DNA from: Anaerobacillus alkaliphilus
GTDB taxonomy: Bacteria; Bacillota; Bacilli; Bacillales; Anaerobacillaceae
Direction of reading: 5' to 3'
DNA length: 64,000 nt
Assembly: GCF_004116265.1 (NCBI RefSeq)
Contig: NZ_QOUX01000045.1
Span: forward strand, 62,001-126,000
Shown: in pieces, positions 34,121-42,368 of the stretch
Numbering within the stretch: the first letter of the stretch is position 1
Layout: each line of letters opens with the position of its first letter
Position numbers and translations under genes: made by a program
Notes under the pieces: model-generated
Database searches by the model: none
Told to the model about the DNA's origin: nothing
The model's input: only the letters and a program-made list of their open reading frames with translations

Positions 34121-35194
34121 GTGAACATCTTATTGATTAAAGGAATGTCATACCAAAATGGAATTTTCTTTATGGGTAAGACGCATATTTCATGTGCTTA
34201 TAACGAGCAAGGAAAAATTGTTGAATGGGTCAAGCCTATTGATAGTAAATCATTATTACAAGCAAGTAAGCAAGTTATCGTTGCAATGCCACTTTGGTTT
34301 AAATTGTTATCAATGATATTTTTTTTAGCGATCTTTCTACCAAAGGTCCTAGTAACATTTGGAGGATTAGGGTGGAATGGTCTTCCATATTATTCTATCT
34401 TTTACTATATATTTGGTACCCATTTCATCTTTCCTAAGGAGTTGCGTAAGTATCATGGTGCTGAACATAAGGTGTTTAGTTTTTCTGGGGTAAAAGCGAT
34501 GTATCGTGCTCATGAAATCAAACAAGCGAAAATAACTAACCGCTACTGTTCAACAAACATAGTTGTCGTTTATTTTAGCTTAGTAATCACCCTGACGCTC
34601 TTGGCTTCCCTATACTTATCGTTTTACGACGCTATTGCCCTTGCTTCCTATGGAGCGTTGCTAATTACTCCCTTACTAAATAAAAAACTTAATCATAAGT
34701 GGCTTCGATTTATTCGAGGTTATGTCTTAAACGTTTCTTACTATCTTCAAGAAAAGGTTACAACGACGGAACCAGATGATTTTCATATTCGAACGGCAAT
34801 TAGATCATATCGAAGGTTAGCATTAAAAGAGTTTCCAAGTGAATTAAGAGAAAGAATACAACCTAAGGAGGAAAAGAGAATGGCAATCGTTGATATTACA
34901 ATTATTCCAATAGGAACAGATGGACCTAGTGTTAGTCAGCATGTAGTAGAAATTCATAAAGTGTTAGAAAGGTATCAAGATCAAATCAATTATCAGCTTA
35001 CACCTATGAGCACGATCATTGAAGGTGAGCTACCTATTTTATTTGAAGTGATACAAGCAATACATGAGGTTCCCTTTTCTAAAGGTATCCAAAGGGTTGC
35101 TACGAACATCCGTATTGATGACCGTCGTGACAAAATTCAGACGATGGCAACAAAAATCCAGAGTGTCGAAGAAAAGTTACACAAAGAAGAATAA
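34121..35194 (+). CDS. DUF1385-like membrane protein fused to a YqgV/MTH1187 domain
   Basis: 357 residues, GTG start behind AAAGGGG. The N-terminal 250 residues form a diverged DUF1385 (YqhQ-like) membrane domain with the hallmark KYHGAEHKVFSF (about 106-117) and two to four helices. The last 104 residues form a complete MTH1187/YqgV domain (MAIVDITIIPIGTDGPSVS...), a small ferredoxin-like fold in which relatives bind thiamine. YqgV is a free protein in B. subtilis. A strong ribosome site precedes an in-frame ATG at the domain junction, so a separate product is likely too. Confidence 0.8.
   Translation: MNILLIKGMSYQNGIFFMGKTHISCAYNEQGKIVEWVKPIDSKSLLQASKQVIVAMPLWFKLLSMIFFLAIFLPKVLVTFGGLGWNGLPYYSIFYYIFGTHFIFPKELRKYHGAEHKVFSFSGVKAMYRAHEIKQAKITNRYCSTNIVVVYFSLVITLTLLASLYLSFYDAIALASYGALLITPLLNKKLNHKWLRFIRGYVLNVSYYLQEKVTTTEPDDFHIRTAIRSYRRLALKEFPSELRERIQPKEEKRMAIVDITIIPIGTDGPSVSQHVVEIHKVLERYQDQINYQLTPMSTIIEGELPILFEVIQAIHEVPFSKGIQRVATNIRIDDRRDKIQTMATKIQSVEEKLHKEE
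34880..35194 (+). CDS. yqgV: YqgV/MTH1187 thiamine-binding family protein from internal start
   Basis: 104-residue frame nested in phase with the preceding fusion. ATG at 34880 lies 8 nt behind AAGGAGG (34865-34871), as strong as any ribosome site in the window, and begins exactly where the free YqgV family begins. The most economical history is loss of the stop codon between two adjacent genes while the second gene kept its start. Whether the fused, the free, or both forms are made is unknown. Riboswitch-controlled thiamine genes lie 1.5 kb upstream. Confidence 0.65.
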   Translation: MAIVDITIIPIGTDGPSVSQHVVEIHKVLERYQDQINYQLTPMSTIIEGELPILFEVIQAIHEVPFSKGIQRVATNIRIDDRRDKIQTMATKIQSVEEKLHKEE

Positions 35195-35196
35195 AG

Positions 35197-35225
35197 AAAA
35201 AAGAGGCCGATTGGCCTCTTTTTTC
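35197..35225. terminator. Terminator between yqgV and yqgW
   Basis: AAAAAAGAGGCC / GGCCTCTTTTTT stem; bidirectional. Confidence 0.92.
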
Positions 35226-35395
35226 TAAACGCTTCCTGTGAAAGAAGATAAAATTGTCATAACAGAAAACCATCCGAATACAGCAAACGAAAGGAATGCA
35301 AATGCTGCTCCAAAAAGGTTTTTGCGACGGAATTCACGAAGAATGCCCAAACCACTTAGAATAGCTACTAATAGTGTAATAATACCTAGAACCAT
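35225..35395 (-). CDS. yqgW: DUF2759 small membrane protein (YqgW)
   Basis: 56 residues on the minus strand, two membrane helices (about 2-18 and 30-52) joined by REFRRKNLFGAAFA. This matches the DUF2759 family, to which B. subtilis YqgW belongs, in the same place between yqgV and yqgX. The start codon has AAGGAGG about 9 nt upstream. Function unknown. Confidence 0.85.
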   Translation of the reverse strand: MVLGIITLLVAILSGLGILREFRRKNLFGAAFAFLSFAVFGWFSVMTILSSFTGSV

Positions 35396-35528
35396 CCTGC
35401 AAAACCTCCTTAACTAACTATGTAATGTATTGTTATTATTTTGCTATTATTAAGTACACTATATTATTTTAATTGTTTTCAAACTGTTTGTCGAGTGATA
35501 CTTTATAATATTGAGACTGAAAACATGT

Positions 35529-36005
35529 TTATGGATAAAATGTTACAATAATTTTGTAGGCGTCTGCTACTCCTTGAATTAGCTCTTGGTGATAACGTTC
35601 TACAAAATAGTAGGTTTTATTCGTACAAGTATCAACACCGACTAAATGTTCATCCATTTGTTCTAAAGCAGCAAGTACATCTTTCTCATTATTTCCTGAA
35701 GTTGTAAAAGGAATAACTAAATCTCCATATAGAAAATATTTTTTTTCATTTGAGATAAAACCAAAATCGAGAAATGTACTTTTTGTCGTTGCGTTTTCTA
35801 GCATATAAATAGCAAAGGATGTTTCAAATAAATCCAGCGTTTGTAACAAGTTGATTAATTCATGTTTTTCTTCATTCGTCTTTACAACAATTCCATACTG
35901 GTAATAATCTAATGGATGTTTTGTTAAGTAGTCTTTAACTTCAGGATACTCAGCAATAATTTCTTTCGTTTCGTTCACGAGTTCAACACCAGTGTATTTG
36001 TCCAT
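35529..36005 (-). CDS. Protein of unknown function
   Basis: 158 residues, cytoplasmic, acidic, with no signal or membrane segment. Mixed alpha/beta with segments such as PLDYYQYGIVVKTNEEKHEL and FLDFGFISNEKKYFLYGD. No family recognised. Start ATG behind TGGAGG; divergent from yqgX. Confidence 0.6.
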   Translation of the reverse strand: MDKYTGVELVNETKEIIAEYPEVKDYLTKHPLDYYQYGIVVKTNEEKHELINLLQTLDLFETSFAIYMLENATTKSTFLDFGFISNEKKYFLYGDLVIPFTTSGNNEKDVLAALEQMDEHLVGVDTCTNKTYYFVERYHQELIQGVADAYKIIVTFYP

Positions 36006-36090
36006 ATATCCTCCATTAGCTGATATTTTTGAAAGCTTGTTTATTTAAGTGTAAAATAAAGACAATATAGATGTAAAGGAGAAGATTTTA

Positions 36091-36729
36091 ATGAAATGGG
36101 AACAAATCCCGCTAGGACCGCTACAAACAAATGCATATGTTTTATATAATGAGGACAATAAAGAAGCTATTATCTTTGATCCAGGTGGTGAAGGAGCAAA
36201 GTTAAACAATTGGATAAAGTCTGAAGGGTTAAAACCTCTTGCCATCCTCTTGACTCATGCCCATTTTGATCACATCGGAGCAGTTGATGAGGTTCGAGAA
36301 AAATGGGAAATTCCTGTTTATATACATAAGAAAGAAAGTGGTTGGTTATCTGATCCTAAAAAGAATGGCTCTGCTTTATTTATGGGAGTAAATGCAATCA
36401 AGGCGAAGGATGCAGATTACCTAATTAAAGAAGAAGGTCAATTAGAAATTGGATCATATGTATTAGAAGTACTCGAAACGCCTGGCCATTCTCCAGGTAG
36501 TGTTTCTTACTACTTTCAGAAGTTAGGTGTTGTTTTTTCAGGTGATGCATTATTTGCTGGAGGAATTGGAAGAACGGACTTACCTGGCGGCAGCTATGAA
36601 GTACTAATGAAGAGCATAAATTCTAAGTTAATGGAGTTACCTGAAAATACGGTTGTTGCTAGCGGTCATGGTTCATTAACAAGAATAGGAATTGAAATGG
36701 ACTCAAATCCTTTTTTATCTGGGATGTAA
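36091..36729 (+). CDS. yqgX: MBL-fold hydrolase, glyoxalase II-like (YqgX)
   Basis: 212 residues. The metallo-beta-lactamase motif THAHFDHIGA (about 55-64) supplies the first metal ligands; TPGHSPGSVSYY (about 131-142) and SGDALFAGGIGRTDL give further ligands. A small enzyme of the hydroxyacylglutathione-hydrolase type. In Bacillus it could act on thiol esters such as S-lactoyl-bacillithiol, by family inference. Synteny with B. subtilis yqgX. ATG behind AAAGGAGAAG. Confidence 0.88.
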   Translation: MKWEQIPLGPLQTNAYVLYNEDNKEAIIFDPGGEGAKLNNWIKSEGLKPLAILLTHAHFDHIGAVDEVREKWEIPVYIHKKESGWLSDPKKNGSALFMGVNAIKAKDADYLIKEEGQLEIGSYVLEVLETPGHSPGSVSYYFQKLGVVFSGDALFAGGIGRTDLPGGSYEVLMKSINSKLMELPENTVVASGHGSLTRIGIEMDSNPFLSGM

Positions 36730-36787
36730 GTAAGTAACATAATATAGGAAAATTGTGGAACACTATGAAAAACAAGGAGGGTTTCGT

Positions 36788-36997
36788 TTGAATAGTGTTT
36801 CTACTTTTTTAGTATTTCAAGGGTTGTTCGGTCTCTCTATGAATGCTTGGATTTTAATCATTGTTATGCTTAGTTTGTCTGGTGCAGCCTCGTTTATTTT
36901 CATCGGTGCAAAGAATAGTGGTCAGTTCGATGATGTTGAGGGAATTAAGTACAGAATGTTAGTTGAGGAAGAGGAAGAGTTAGAGTTTTATGACTGA
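36788..36997 (+). CDS. ccoS: Cytochrome cbb3 oxidase assembly protein CcoS
   Basis: 69 residues from a TTG 7 nt behind AAGGAGGG. One membrane helix (about 18-40) is followed by the diagnostic CcoS motif SGQFDDVEG and a short acidic tail. CcoS is needed for cofactor insertion into cbb3-type terminal oxidases, which serve respiration at very low oxygen. No oxidase structural genes or the copper ATPase partner CcoI lie in the window. B. subtilis lacks cbb3 oxidase. Confidence 0.78.
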   Translation: MNSVSTFLVFQGLFGLSMNAWILIIVMLSLSGAASFIFIGAKNSGQFDDVEGIKYRMLVEEEEELEFYD

Positions 36998-37001
36998 TGA
37001 T

Positions 37002-37209
37002 AAGAAAAGCGCAAGGCGCCCGCCTATCGGCGACAAGCAAATGTTCTGACCGATAAAAGTTTGCACTTTCACTTTAATTAAGGGAAAAAGGAAAGTCACT
37101 TTTTCCTTGGTCAGGTTATTTGACCTCGAGCCAAGAACATCTTTGAATTACCTCTCGGATCTTTGCGACGAGTAACCGCAGGAGCAGATGGCGCCTGGAG
37201 CTAGACAAT
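37002..37209 (-). repeat. Intergenic repeat family 2, copy B (about 208 bp)
   Basis: Inverted copy of 24426-24634. It begins a few bases after the ccoS stop. Ends and the stretches around CTATCGGCGACAAGCAAATG and GACCTCGAGCCAAGAACATC are nearly identical between copies; the middle has diverged. Confidence 0.85.
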
Positions 37210-37230
37210 TTTTACGTTGGAATTTTATGT

Positions 37231-37342
37231 AAAAAAGGAGGTTGACTCTACGGGAGTCAACCTCAAATGGGGAGTTAATCTTAGTTATCATAAATGAACT
37301 TTTGAGGGGAGGGGGAACTCCCGAAGATCATTGCTAACTTAC
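37231..37342 (-). ncRNA. Putative small RNA with consensus promoter and terminator
   Basis: On the minus strand TTGACA (37372-37377) and TATAAT (37349-37354) are both perfect and exactly 17 bp apart, placing the start near 37342. A perfect 11-bp hairpin (37238-37264, 5-nt loop) followed by six T ends the transcript near 37231, about 112 nt. There is no open reading frame of note. The RNA carries a C-rich segment (CCCCCTCCCC, complement of 37306-37315) able to pair with Shine-Dalgarno sequences. It also has two crossing complementary pairs: 37316-37322 with 37270-37276, and 37301-37307 with 37261-37267. Confidence 0.75.
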
Positions 37343-37415
37343 AAATTTATTATATAACCATATAAACAACATGTCAACAGTGTTAATTATATTTTTTAGG
37401 ATGGGGGAGATCATT

Positions 37416-38537
37416 TTGAAAGAGTACGTTATTGCTACAATTCAAAGCACAGAAAAGAAAATGATCACATATGCAGAGTATATAAATCTTGTTTTATATG
37501 ATACTAGTATAGGTTATTACATGAAGGATCAAAAGAAATTAGGCAAAGACGGAGACTTTTATACCAGTAGTGGTGTTCATGAAGTTTTCGGACGTGCGTT
37601 TGCTCATTTTTTCATAGACTTACTTGAGAAAGAGTCTCTACCAGCAAAAATTTGTGAGTTTGGTGGTGGAGATGGCCGTTTTGCCAAAGCTGTTCTTGAT
37701 GAGTGGGATAGTATTAGTGATCAATCACTAGAGTATGTGATTATTGAAACTAGCCCTTACCATCGAAATGAACAACGAAAGCTAATCGGTGACAACAGAT
37801 TTTATCAATTTGCTAGTTTAGAAGAATTTAAAGACCATGCTGGAAAAAAATTTGAGGGCATCATTTTCTCAAATGAGCTACTCGATGCATTTCCAGTCCA
37901 TGTAGTTGAAAAAGCTGGAAATAACTTGTTTGAAGTGTTTGTGGCTGTGGATGATACGGGGAACTTAATTGAAAAAAGAGAAAAATGTAGTGAAAAACTA
38001 GAAGAATGGTTAATTGAATATGGGCCAAAGTTAGCTGACAAGCAGCGAATCGAGGTACCAATCTACATGAATTCATGGTTAGATAGTGTAAATCATTTTC
38101 TCGAGAAAGGTTTTTTACTAACAATTGATTATGGTTATACAAAAGAAGAATGGACGTTTCCGCAAAGATACGATGGTAGTCTCCGTGGTTACTATAAACA
38201 TCAGATGATTAAAAATCCACTTGAACATCCTGGTGAAATGGATTTAACTACACATATTCATTTAGATGCCTATGAAGAAATTGTAACAAAAATGGGTTTC
38301 GAAAAAATTTGTGAAGTAAAACAAAACCGCTTTTTACTGATGATTGGCATGCTGAAGTTTTTGCAGGAAAACTATGATCCTAATCCATTCTCCGAAAGAA
38401 GTAAACGGAACCGAGCGATACAATCGCTAATTAGTGATACTGGAATGAGTGCAGCTTTTCAGGTTTTTCTTCACGGTAAAAAGATTGAACATGGAAAGTC
38501 TTATAAGTTTCTTCATGAGGATCCGTATAAAATTTAA
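37416..38537 (+). CDS. SAM-dependent methyltransferase, MidA/DUF185 family
   Basis: 373 residues from the TTG at 37416 behind GGGGGAG; the frame extends 15 codons upstream without a site. N-terminal MITYAEYINLVLYDTSIGYY and GKDGDFYTSSGVHEVFG (substrate loop), SAM motif ICEFGGGDGRFAKA (about 85-98) and FSNELLDAFPVHVV define the DUF185 family. The mitochondrial member NDUFAF7 dimethylates an arginine of complex I; the bacterial target is unknown. The stop codon lies in the target duplication of a MITE copy. Confidence 0.85.
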   Translation: MKEYVIATIQSTEKKMITYAEYINLVLYDTSIGYYMKDQKKLGKDGDFYTSSGVHEVFGRAFAHFFIDLLEKESLPAKICEFGGGDGRFAKAVLDEWDSISDQSLEYVIIETSPYHRNEQRKLIGDNRFYQFASLEEFKDHAGKKFEGIIFSNELLDAFPVHVVEKAGNNLFEVFVAVDDTGNLIEKREKCSEKLEEWLIEYGPKLADKQRIEVPIYMNSWLDSVNHFLEKGFLLTIDYGYTKEEWTFPQRYDGSLRGYYKHQMIKNPLEHPGEMDLTTHIHLDAYEEIVTKMGFEKICEVKQNRFLLMIGMLKFLQENYDPNPFSERSKRNRAIQSLISDTGMSAAFQVFLHGKKIEHGKSYKFLHEDPYKI

Positions 38538-38538
38538 A

Positions 38539-38728
38539 GGCTCTTTTCGTAAACATTGTGGCATTCTTATCCTAAAATAATCGGGAAAATAGCTAGATGA
38601 ATATATCACCCAATAAATTATGTAAGAAAAGAGCGTACTTACTAAATTAGTAGTAAATTCTTAGTAACTTGTGTAAAAATCCGGCTTTTGGGATTTTTAC
38701 GAAAGCAACAAACTTTGCGAAAACAGCC
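38539..38728 (+). mobile_element. MITE-like element, copy 2 (190 bp) with 8-bp target duplication
   Basis: Flanked by perfect 8-bp repeats AATTTAAA (38531-38538 and 38729-38736). Ends GGCTCTTTTCG and CGAAAACAGCC. About 90% identical to the reverse complement of 1266-1457. The left duplication contains the stop codon of the methyltransferase gene. Confidence 0.87.
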
Positions 38729-38744
38729 AATTTAAAAGTAAGAA

Positions 38745-38776
38745 TAAAAAAAGGCGACTTAGTCAAGTCGCCTTTT
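38745..38776 (-). terminator. Terminator of the DUF2626 gene
   Basis: AAGGCGACTT / AAGTCGCCTT stem, with T run on the minus strand. Confidence 0.9.
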
Positions 38777-38786
38777 GATCGTCTTC

Positions 38787-39032
38787 TTAGTGTCCGCCAA
38801 TTCCTGGTACCATTAAGAACGTAGCATAATACGTAAATCCAACAAAAAATAGTGTTAGGAAAGCACCAAAAATGTATAAGTACATACGTTCTGAAAGATT
38901 TAAGTAACTTAATGCTAGAAATGCTCCAGTAATTCCGAAGAAAAGTATTGCCGTACTATGCATATCACCAATCATAAATAAAACTGCAAAAATACCTGTC
39001 CAGAAGCTTAAAACACGATACATGCGCTCCAC
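38787..39032 (-). CDS. yqgY: DUF2626 family membrane protein (YqgY-like)
   Basis: 81 residues from a GTG at 39032 behind AAGGGGGG. Three membrane helices (about 4-20, 24-42, 48-70) and the ending MVPGIGGH characteristic of DUF2626 proteins such as B. subtilis YqgY. Function unknown. Synteny agrees (after yqgX, before comG). Confidence 0.82.
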   Translation of the reverse strand: MERMYRVLSFWTGIFAVLFMIGDMHSTAILFFGITGAFLALSYLNLSERMYLYIFGAFLTLFFVGFTYYATFLMVPGIGGH

Positions 39033-39152
39033 GTTATTCCCCCCTTTATTATGTATAGGATATACACATTTAAACAATTTAGTCATTATTTAAATGTGTA
39101 TGAGAAGATAATATCAAATATATTATATACATAGGAAAACGAGTTGTAAATG

Positions 39153-39860
39153 TTAAGGTAGGATTAACGTTCGATATGCACAGAAACTATATTGATGACT
39201 ATCTGACATTGCGTTAGTTTTATCTAAGTTAATTTCTCCAAAGAAGTAGTCAAAGAATCCGTTTATTAAGGCTTGATGCATTTTACAAATGGGAATACGG
39301 TCAGGAACTAACTCTTTAAATGTACAGTTATAAACTCTAAAGTTCACTTCATGAGTATTTTTATCATAGTGCAGTTCAGGATTTAAGCCTTGTTGAAGTG
39401 CAACAGTTTTAATATGAGTTAGACGTTCTTCATTTGAAAGTGCTTTTAGGTTTAAATCTAGGTATTGTGAATACGTTCGAGAAGTTTCATAACCAAATTT
39501 TCTACCCGTCTCCATTAATGCTTTTTCACCAACAGGACCTAAGCTCAGTAGTGTATCTATCGCAATTTCTGATAACTTTTGGAAATCTCGAAATGGAAAC
39601 TGAAGACTAATAACCTCATCGGAAACACGATAAAACCTGCTCGGTCTTCCACCTTTTCCTGTTTTCTTTGTTTCAGAAATTAACATATTAACGTCTTCTA
39701 GTTTTGTTAAGTGAAGTCTTGCTACGTTTGCGTGTATCTCAAATGCATCTGCAATCTCTTGCACTGTCACATCACGATGTTGCTTTGTTACATATTGGTA
39801 TATAGAGAATCTTGTTGGATCTGAAAGAACACCTGTAATCTTTAATGTTTGTTGTTCCAT
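39153..39860 (-). CDS. Winged-helix transcriptional regulator with C-terminal cysteine triad
   Basis: 235 residues. N-terminal winged helix (about 5-80: GVLSDPTRFSIYQYVTKQH, VTVQEIADAF, HLTKLEDVNML, GRPSRFYRV wing). The C-terminal domain contains three cysteines in a C-x13-C-x35-C arrangement (NCTFKELVPDRIPIC ... SFCAYR). The layout resembles SufR-type regulators that hold an iron-sulfur cluster, but the spacing differs and target genes are unknown. Monocistronic. Confidence 0.7.
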   Translation of the reverse strand: MEQQTLKITGVLSDPTRFSIYQYVTKQHRDVTVQEIADAFEIHANVARLHLTKLEDVNMLISETKKTGKGGRPSRFYRVSDEVISLQFPFRDFQKLSEIAIDTLLSLGPVGEKALMETGRKFGYETSRTYSQYLDLNLKALSNEERLTHIKTVALQQGLNPELHYDKNTHEVNFRVYNCTFKELVPDRIPICKMHQALINGFFDYFFGEINLDKTNAMSDSHQYSFCAYRTLILP

Positions 39861-40023
39861 CTATATTCACTCCCCGTGAGTCTTTCCCTCATTATATTAT
39901 AATTAAAAGCATTTACAATTTAATTATGTGGTTAAAGTTAGAAATTTATTTGAATTTTTTTTGAACATTTTGATTAGAAAAAACAAAAAAACTATAAATT
40001 TTGCTTGCAATTTCTGAAACGAT

Positions 40024-40058
40024 AAAAAGATCCATGGAGCGCATCCATGGACTTTTTA
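40024..40058 (-). terminator. Terminator of tRNA-Gln
   Basis: Minus-strand stem built on TCCATGG / CCATGGA with flanking A and T runs, about 20 nt after the tRNA. Confidence 0.75.
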
Positions 40059-40076
40059 GAAATATAATAATTGCAA

Positions 40077-40151
40077 TGGCTGGGATAGAAGGATTCGAAC
40101 CTTCGAATGACGGAGTCAAAGTCCGGTGCCTTACCACTTGGCTATATCCCA
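40077..40151 (-). tRNA. tRNA-Gln (TTG)
   Basis: 75 nt including encoded CCA; acceptor TGGGATA/TATCCCA, anticodon TTG in loop CTTTGAC. The outermost anticodon-stem pair (27-43) is a C-U mismatch. Confidence 0.96.
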
Positions 40152-40289
40152 TCAACTGATTACATTTGTTAGTATAGGTAAATTACAAGATATTATTCAT
40201 AAAAAAGAGGAAAAAGTAAAGTTAATGTCGAATTGTTATTTTGAAATTCCCCATAATTCCCCGAGTAACTTTATAAGGAAGGTGCCAAC

Positions 40290-41330
40290 ATGTCTAGCAT
40301 TGAACGAAAGAGCGATGAAATTGTTTTGAGGGCCGTTCAGCAAAAAGCTTCAGACATCCATATTGTCCCCGCTAACAGCTATTCAGCCGTCCAATTCAAA
40401 ATTAACAATCGTTTAGTAAGTTACGAAAAGTTGAAAAACAGTGAAGCAGAAAAACTTATCTCTCATTTTAAATTCCGGTCTAAAATGGATATTGGTGAGC
40501 GAAGGAGACCTCAAAATGGTTCGTTAAAGATACAAGTCAAGCAGCATGAGACTAACTTACGTTTATCTACTTTACCAACTACTCCTCATGAAAGTTTAGC
40601 CATTCGAGTTTTACCTCAAAGTGAAATTACCACCCTAAATCAACTTTCACTTTTTCCCAATCAGACAGATCATTTACGATTATTGATGAAAAAAGCACAC
40701 GGTTTGTTACTTGTCTCTGGACCAACGGGTTCAGGTAAAACAACAACTATTTACTCCTTACTATCGGATGAGATGCTAAGAGGTAGGAGAATTATCACCA
40801 TTGAAGATCCAATTGAAAAAAGAAATGATGCCTTTATACAAGTAGAAATAAATGAAAAAGCGGGGGTAACATATGTAGAAGCTCTGAAAGCTACACTACG
40901 CCATGATCCTGATATCATTATGATAGGTGAAATTCGTGATGAGAGAACTGCACAAATAGCCATTCGAGCAGCTATGACGGGACACTTAGTCATAAGTACC
41001 ATTCATGCAACTAATTGTGTGGGCAGTATCTCAAGGCTGAGAGAATTTGGATGTGCTAAAATAGATTTGAAAGAGACAATTATAGGTGTAGTTTCTCAGC
41101 GACTTCTGACTTTAAAATGTCCCCTCTGCAATCAGCACTGCTCTAATTATTGTTGCTTTAATCAAAATAAAAGATTAGCTGCTTACGAAATCCTATCTGG
41201 AAGTATGTTAGAAATGGCGCTAGATCATAAAGACATCCCACTGAATTTTGAAACTCTTCCTAGAGTGATAAGAAAAAGTATTGCTTTAGGGTATGTTGAT
41301 ATAATGGAATATGAAAGGTGGCTATGTTAA
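40290..41330 (+). CDS. comGA: Competence traffic ATPase ComGA
   Basis: Secretion ATPase that powers assembly of the competence pseudopilus for DNA uptake. 346 residues. Walker A GPTGSGKTTTIYSLL (about 148-162), Asp box IITIEDPIE, Walker B PDIIMIGEIRD (about 207-217), His box HLVISTIHA. A Cys-rich segment CPLCNQHCSNYCC near 277-289 replaces the tetracysteine motif. Start ATG behind AAGGAAGGTG. Overlaps comGB. No convincing ComK box could be seen upstream. Confidence 0.95.
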   Translation: MSSIERKSDEIVLRAVQQKASDIHIVPANSYSAVQFKINNRLVSYEKLKNSEAEKLISHFKFRSKMDIGERRRPQNGSLKIQVKQHETNLRLSTLPTTPHESLAIRVLPQSEITTLNQLSLFPNQTDHLRLLMKKAHGLLLVSGPTGSGKTTTIYSLLSDEMLRGRRIITIEDPIEKRNDAFIQVEINEKAGVTYVEALKATLRHDPDIIMIGEIRDERTAQIAIRAAMTGHLVISTIHATNCVGSISRLREFGCAKIDLKETIIGVVSQRLLTLKCPLCNQHCSNYCCFNQNKRLAAYEILSGSMLEMALDHKDIPLNFETLPRVIRKSIALGYVDIMEYERWLC

Positions 41331-42364
41331 TGAAATTGAAACATAGCTGGGATACCCACCAAAAGGCTGAGTTTTTGATTAGAATAGGGACTCTGTTAGA
41401 GCAGGGTTATACGATTACCGAGGGTGTAAATTTTTTTAGTAAGTACCAAAAGGAAAACCAGAAGCCGTTACTTAGAGAGCTTTTAGACAATCTTCACAGA
41501 GGAGTTACTATAAGTAAAGCATTGGAGGTTTTGAGTTTACCACAACACATTATTGGCTTTGTGTATCTGGCTGAACACTATGGTAACTTACCAAGTGGAT
41601 TAATCGATGGCGGAAATTTATTAAAAAAGAGCGAAGAGCTCAAAGAAAAACTACAAAAGTTATTAAAATATCCACTATTCCTAATGTGGATGTTAAGTCT
41701 ATTTATGGTTGTCATGTACCAGTATTTATTTCCGCAATTTTTACAGCTTTTTTCTACAATGAATGTCGAATTACCATTCATAACGAAAATGTTTCTGCAC
41801 TTCATTAAAAACTCTCCTTTACTTATCCCCTTTATTTTGATTGTCCTAGCTTCTTTTGCTTTCTACTATCTCATTTCATTTCGTAAGAAAACTATAAGAC
41901 GAAAAGCAAAGTTTTACTCTTCACTCCCACTGTTTGGAAGTTATTATCAAATCGTTATTACATACATGTTTTCTACTAACCTTAGCTATTTAATTAAAAA
42001 CGGAATTTCCATTTATGATTCACTTATGATTTTTAAAAAGGTTGAAGGTCTAGGGTATATAAGTGAACAAGCAGAAAGGTTAATTGAAAGATTAGAAGCA
42101 GGTGAACAATTACAAAATGTCATTATAAATGAAACTCTTTACCTTGATGGTTTGGGATATATTATTGAACATGGTCAAACGAATAGCCGTCTTGATGAGG
42201 AGTTGTCACATTATAGTGATTGGCTTTTCATAGAATTAGATAACAAATTAAAAAAATTACTAATGATCGTTCAACCAATTTTGTTCCTGTTCATTGGTCT
42301 TATCGTACTCGTAATGTTCGCAGCGATATTGCTACCGGTGTTTTCTCTTATTAAGGGCCTCTAG
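41330..42364 (+). CDS. comGB: Competence pseudopilus membrane protein ComGB
   Basis: 344 residues from the ATG at 41330, which overlaps the comGA stop (TAATG) and lies behind AAAGGTGG; ATG 41324 is closer to that site and less likely. Type II secretion F-domain protein: two F repeats (about 10-130 and 215-330) and three membrane helices (about 115-140, 160-182, 315-340). It is the platform for pilus assembly. A strong hairpin follows at once instead of comGC. Confidence 0.92.
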   Translation: MKLKHSWDTHQKAEFLIRIGTLLEQGYTITEGVNFFSKYQKENQKPLLRELLDNLHRGVTISKALEVLSLPQHIIGFVYLAEHYGNLPSGLIDGGNLLKKSEELKEKLQKLLKYPLFLMWMLSLFMVVMYQYLFPQFLQLFSTMNVELPFITKMFLHFIKNSPLLIPFILIVLASFAFYYLISFRKKTIRRKAKFYSSLPLFGSYYQIVITYMFSTNLSYLIKNGISIYDSLMIFKKVEGLGYISEQAERLIERLEAGEQLQNVIINETLYLDGLGYIIEHGQTNSRLDEELSHYSDWLFIELDNKLKKLLMIVQPILFLFIGLIVLVMFAAILLPVFSLIKGL

Positions 42365-42368
42365 CTAA

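Noticed and set aside
37266-37415. Plus-strand leader or riboswitch for the methyltransferase gene
   Set aside because: The hairpin's T run and the perfect promoter are both on the minus strand; no plus-strand switch motif was recognised.
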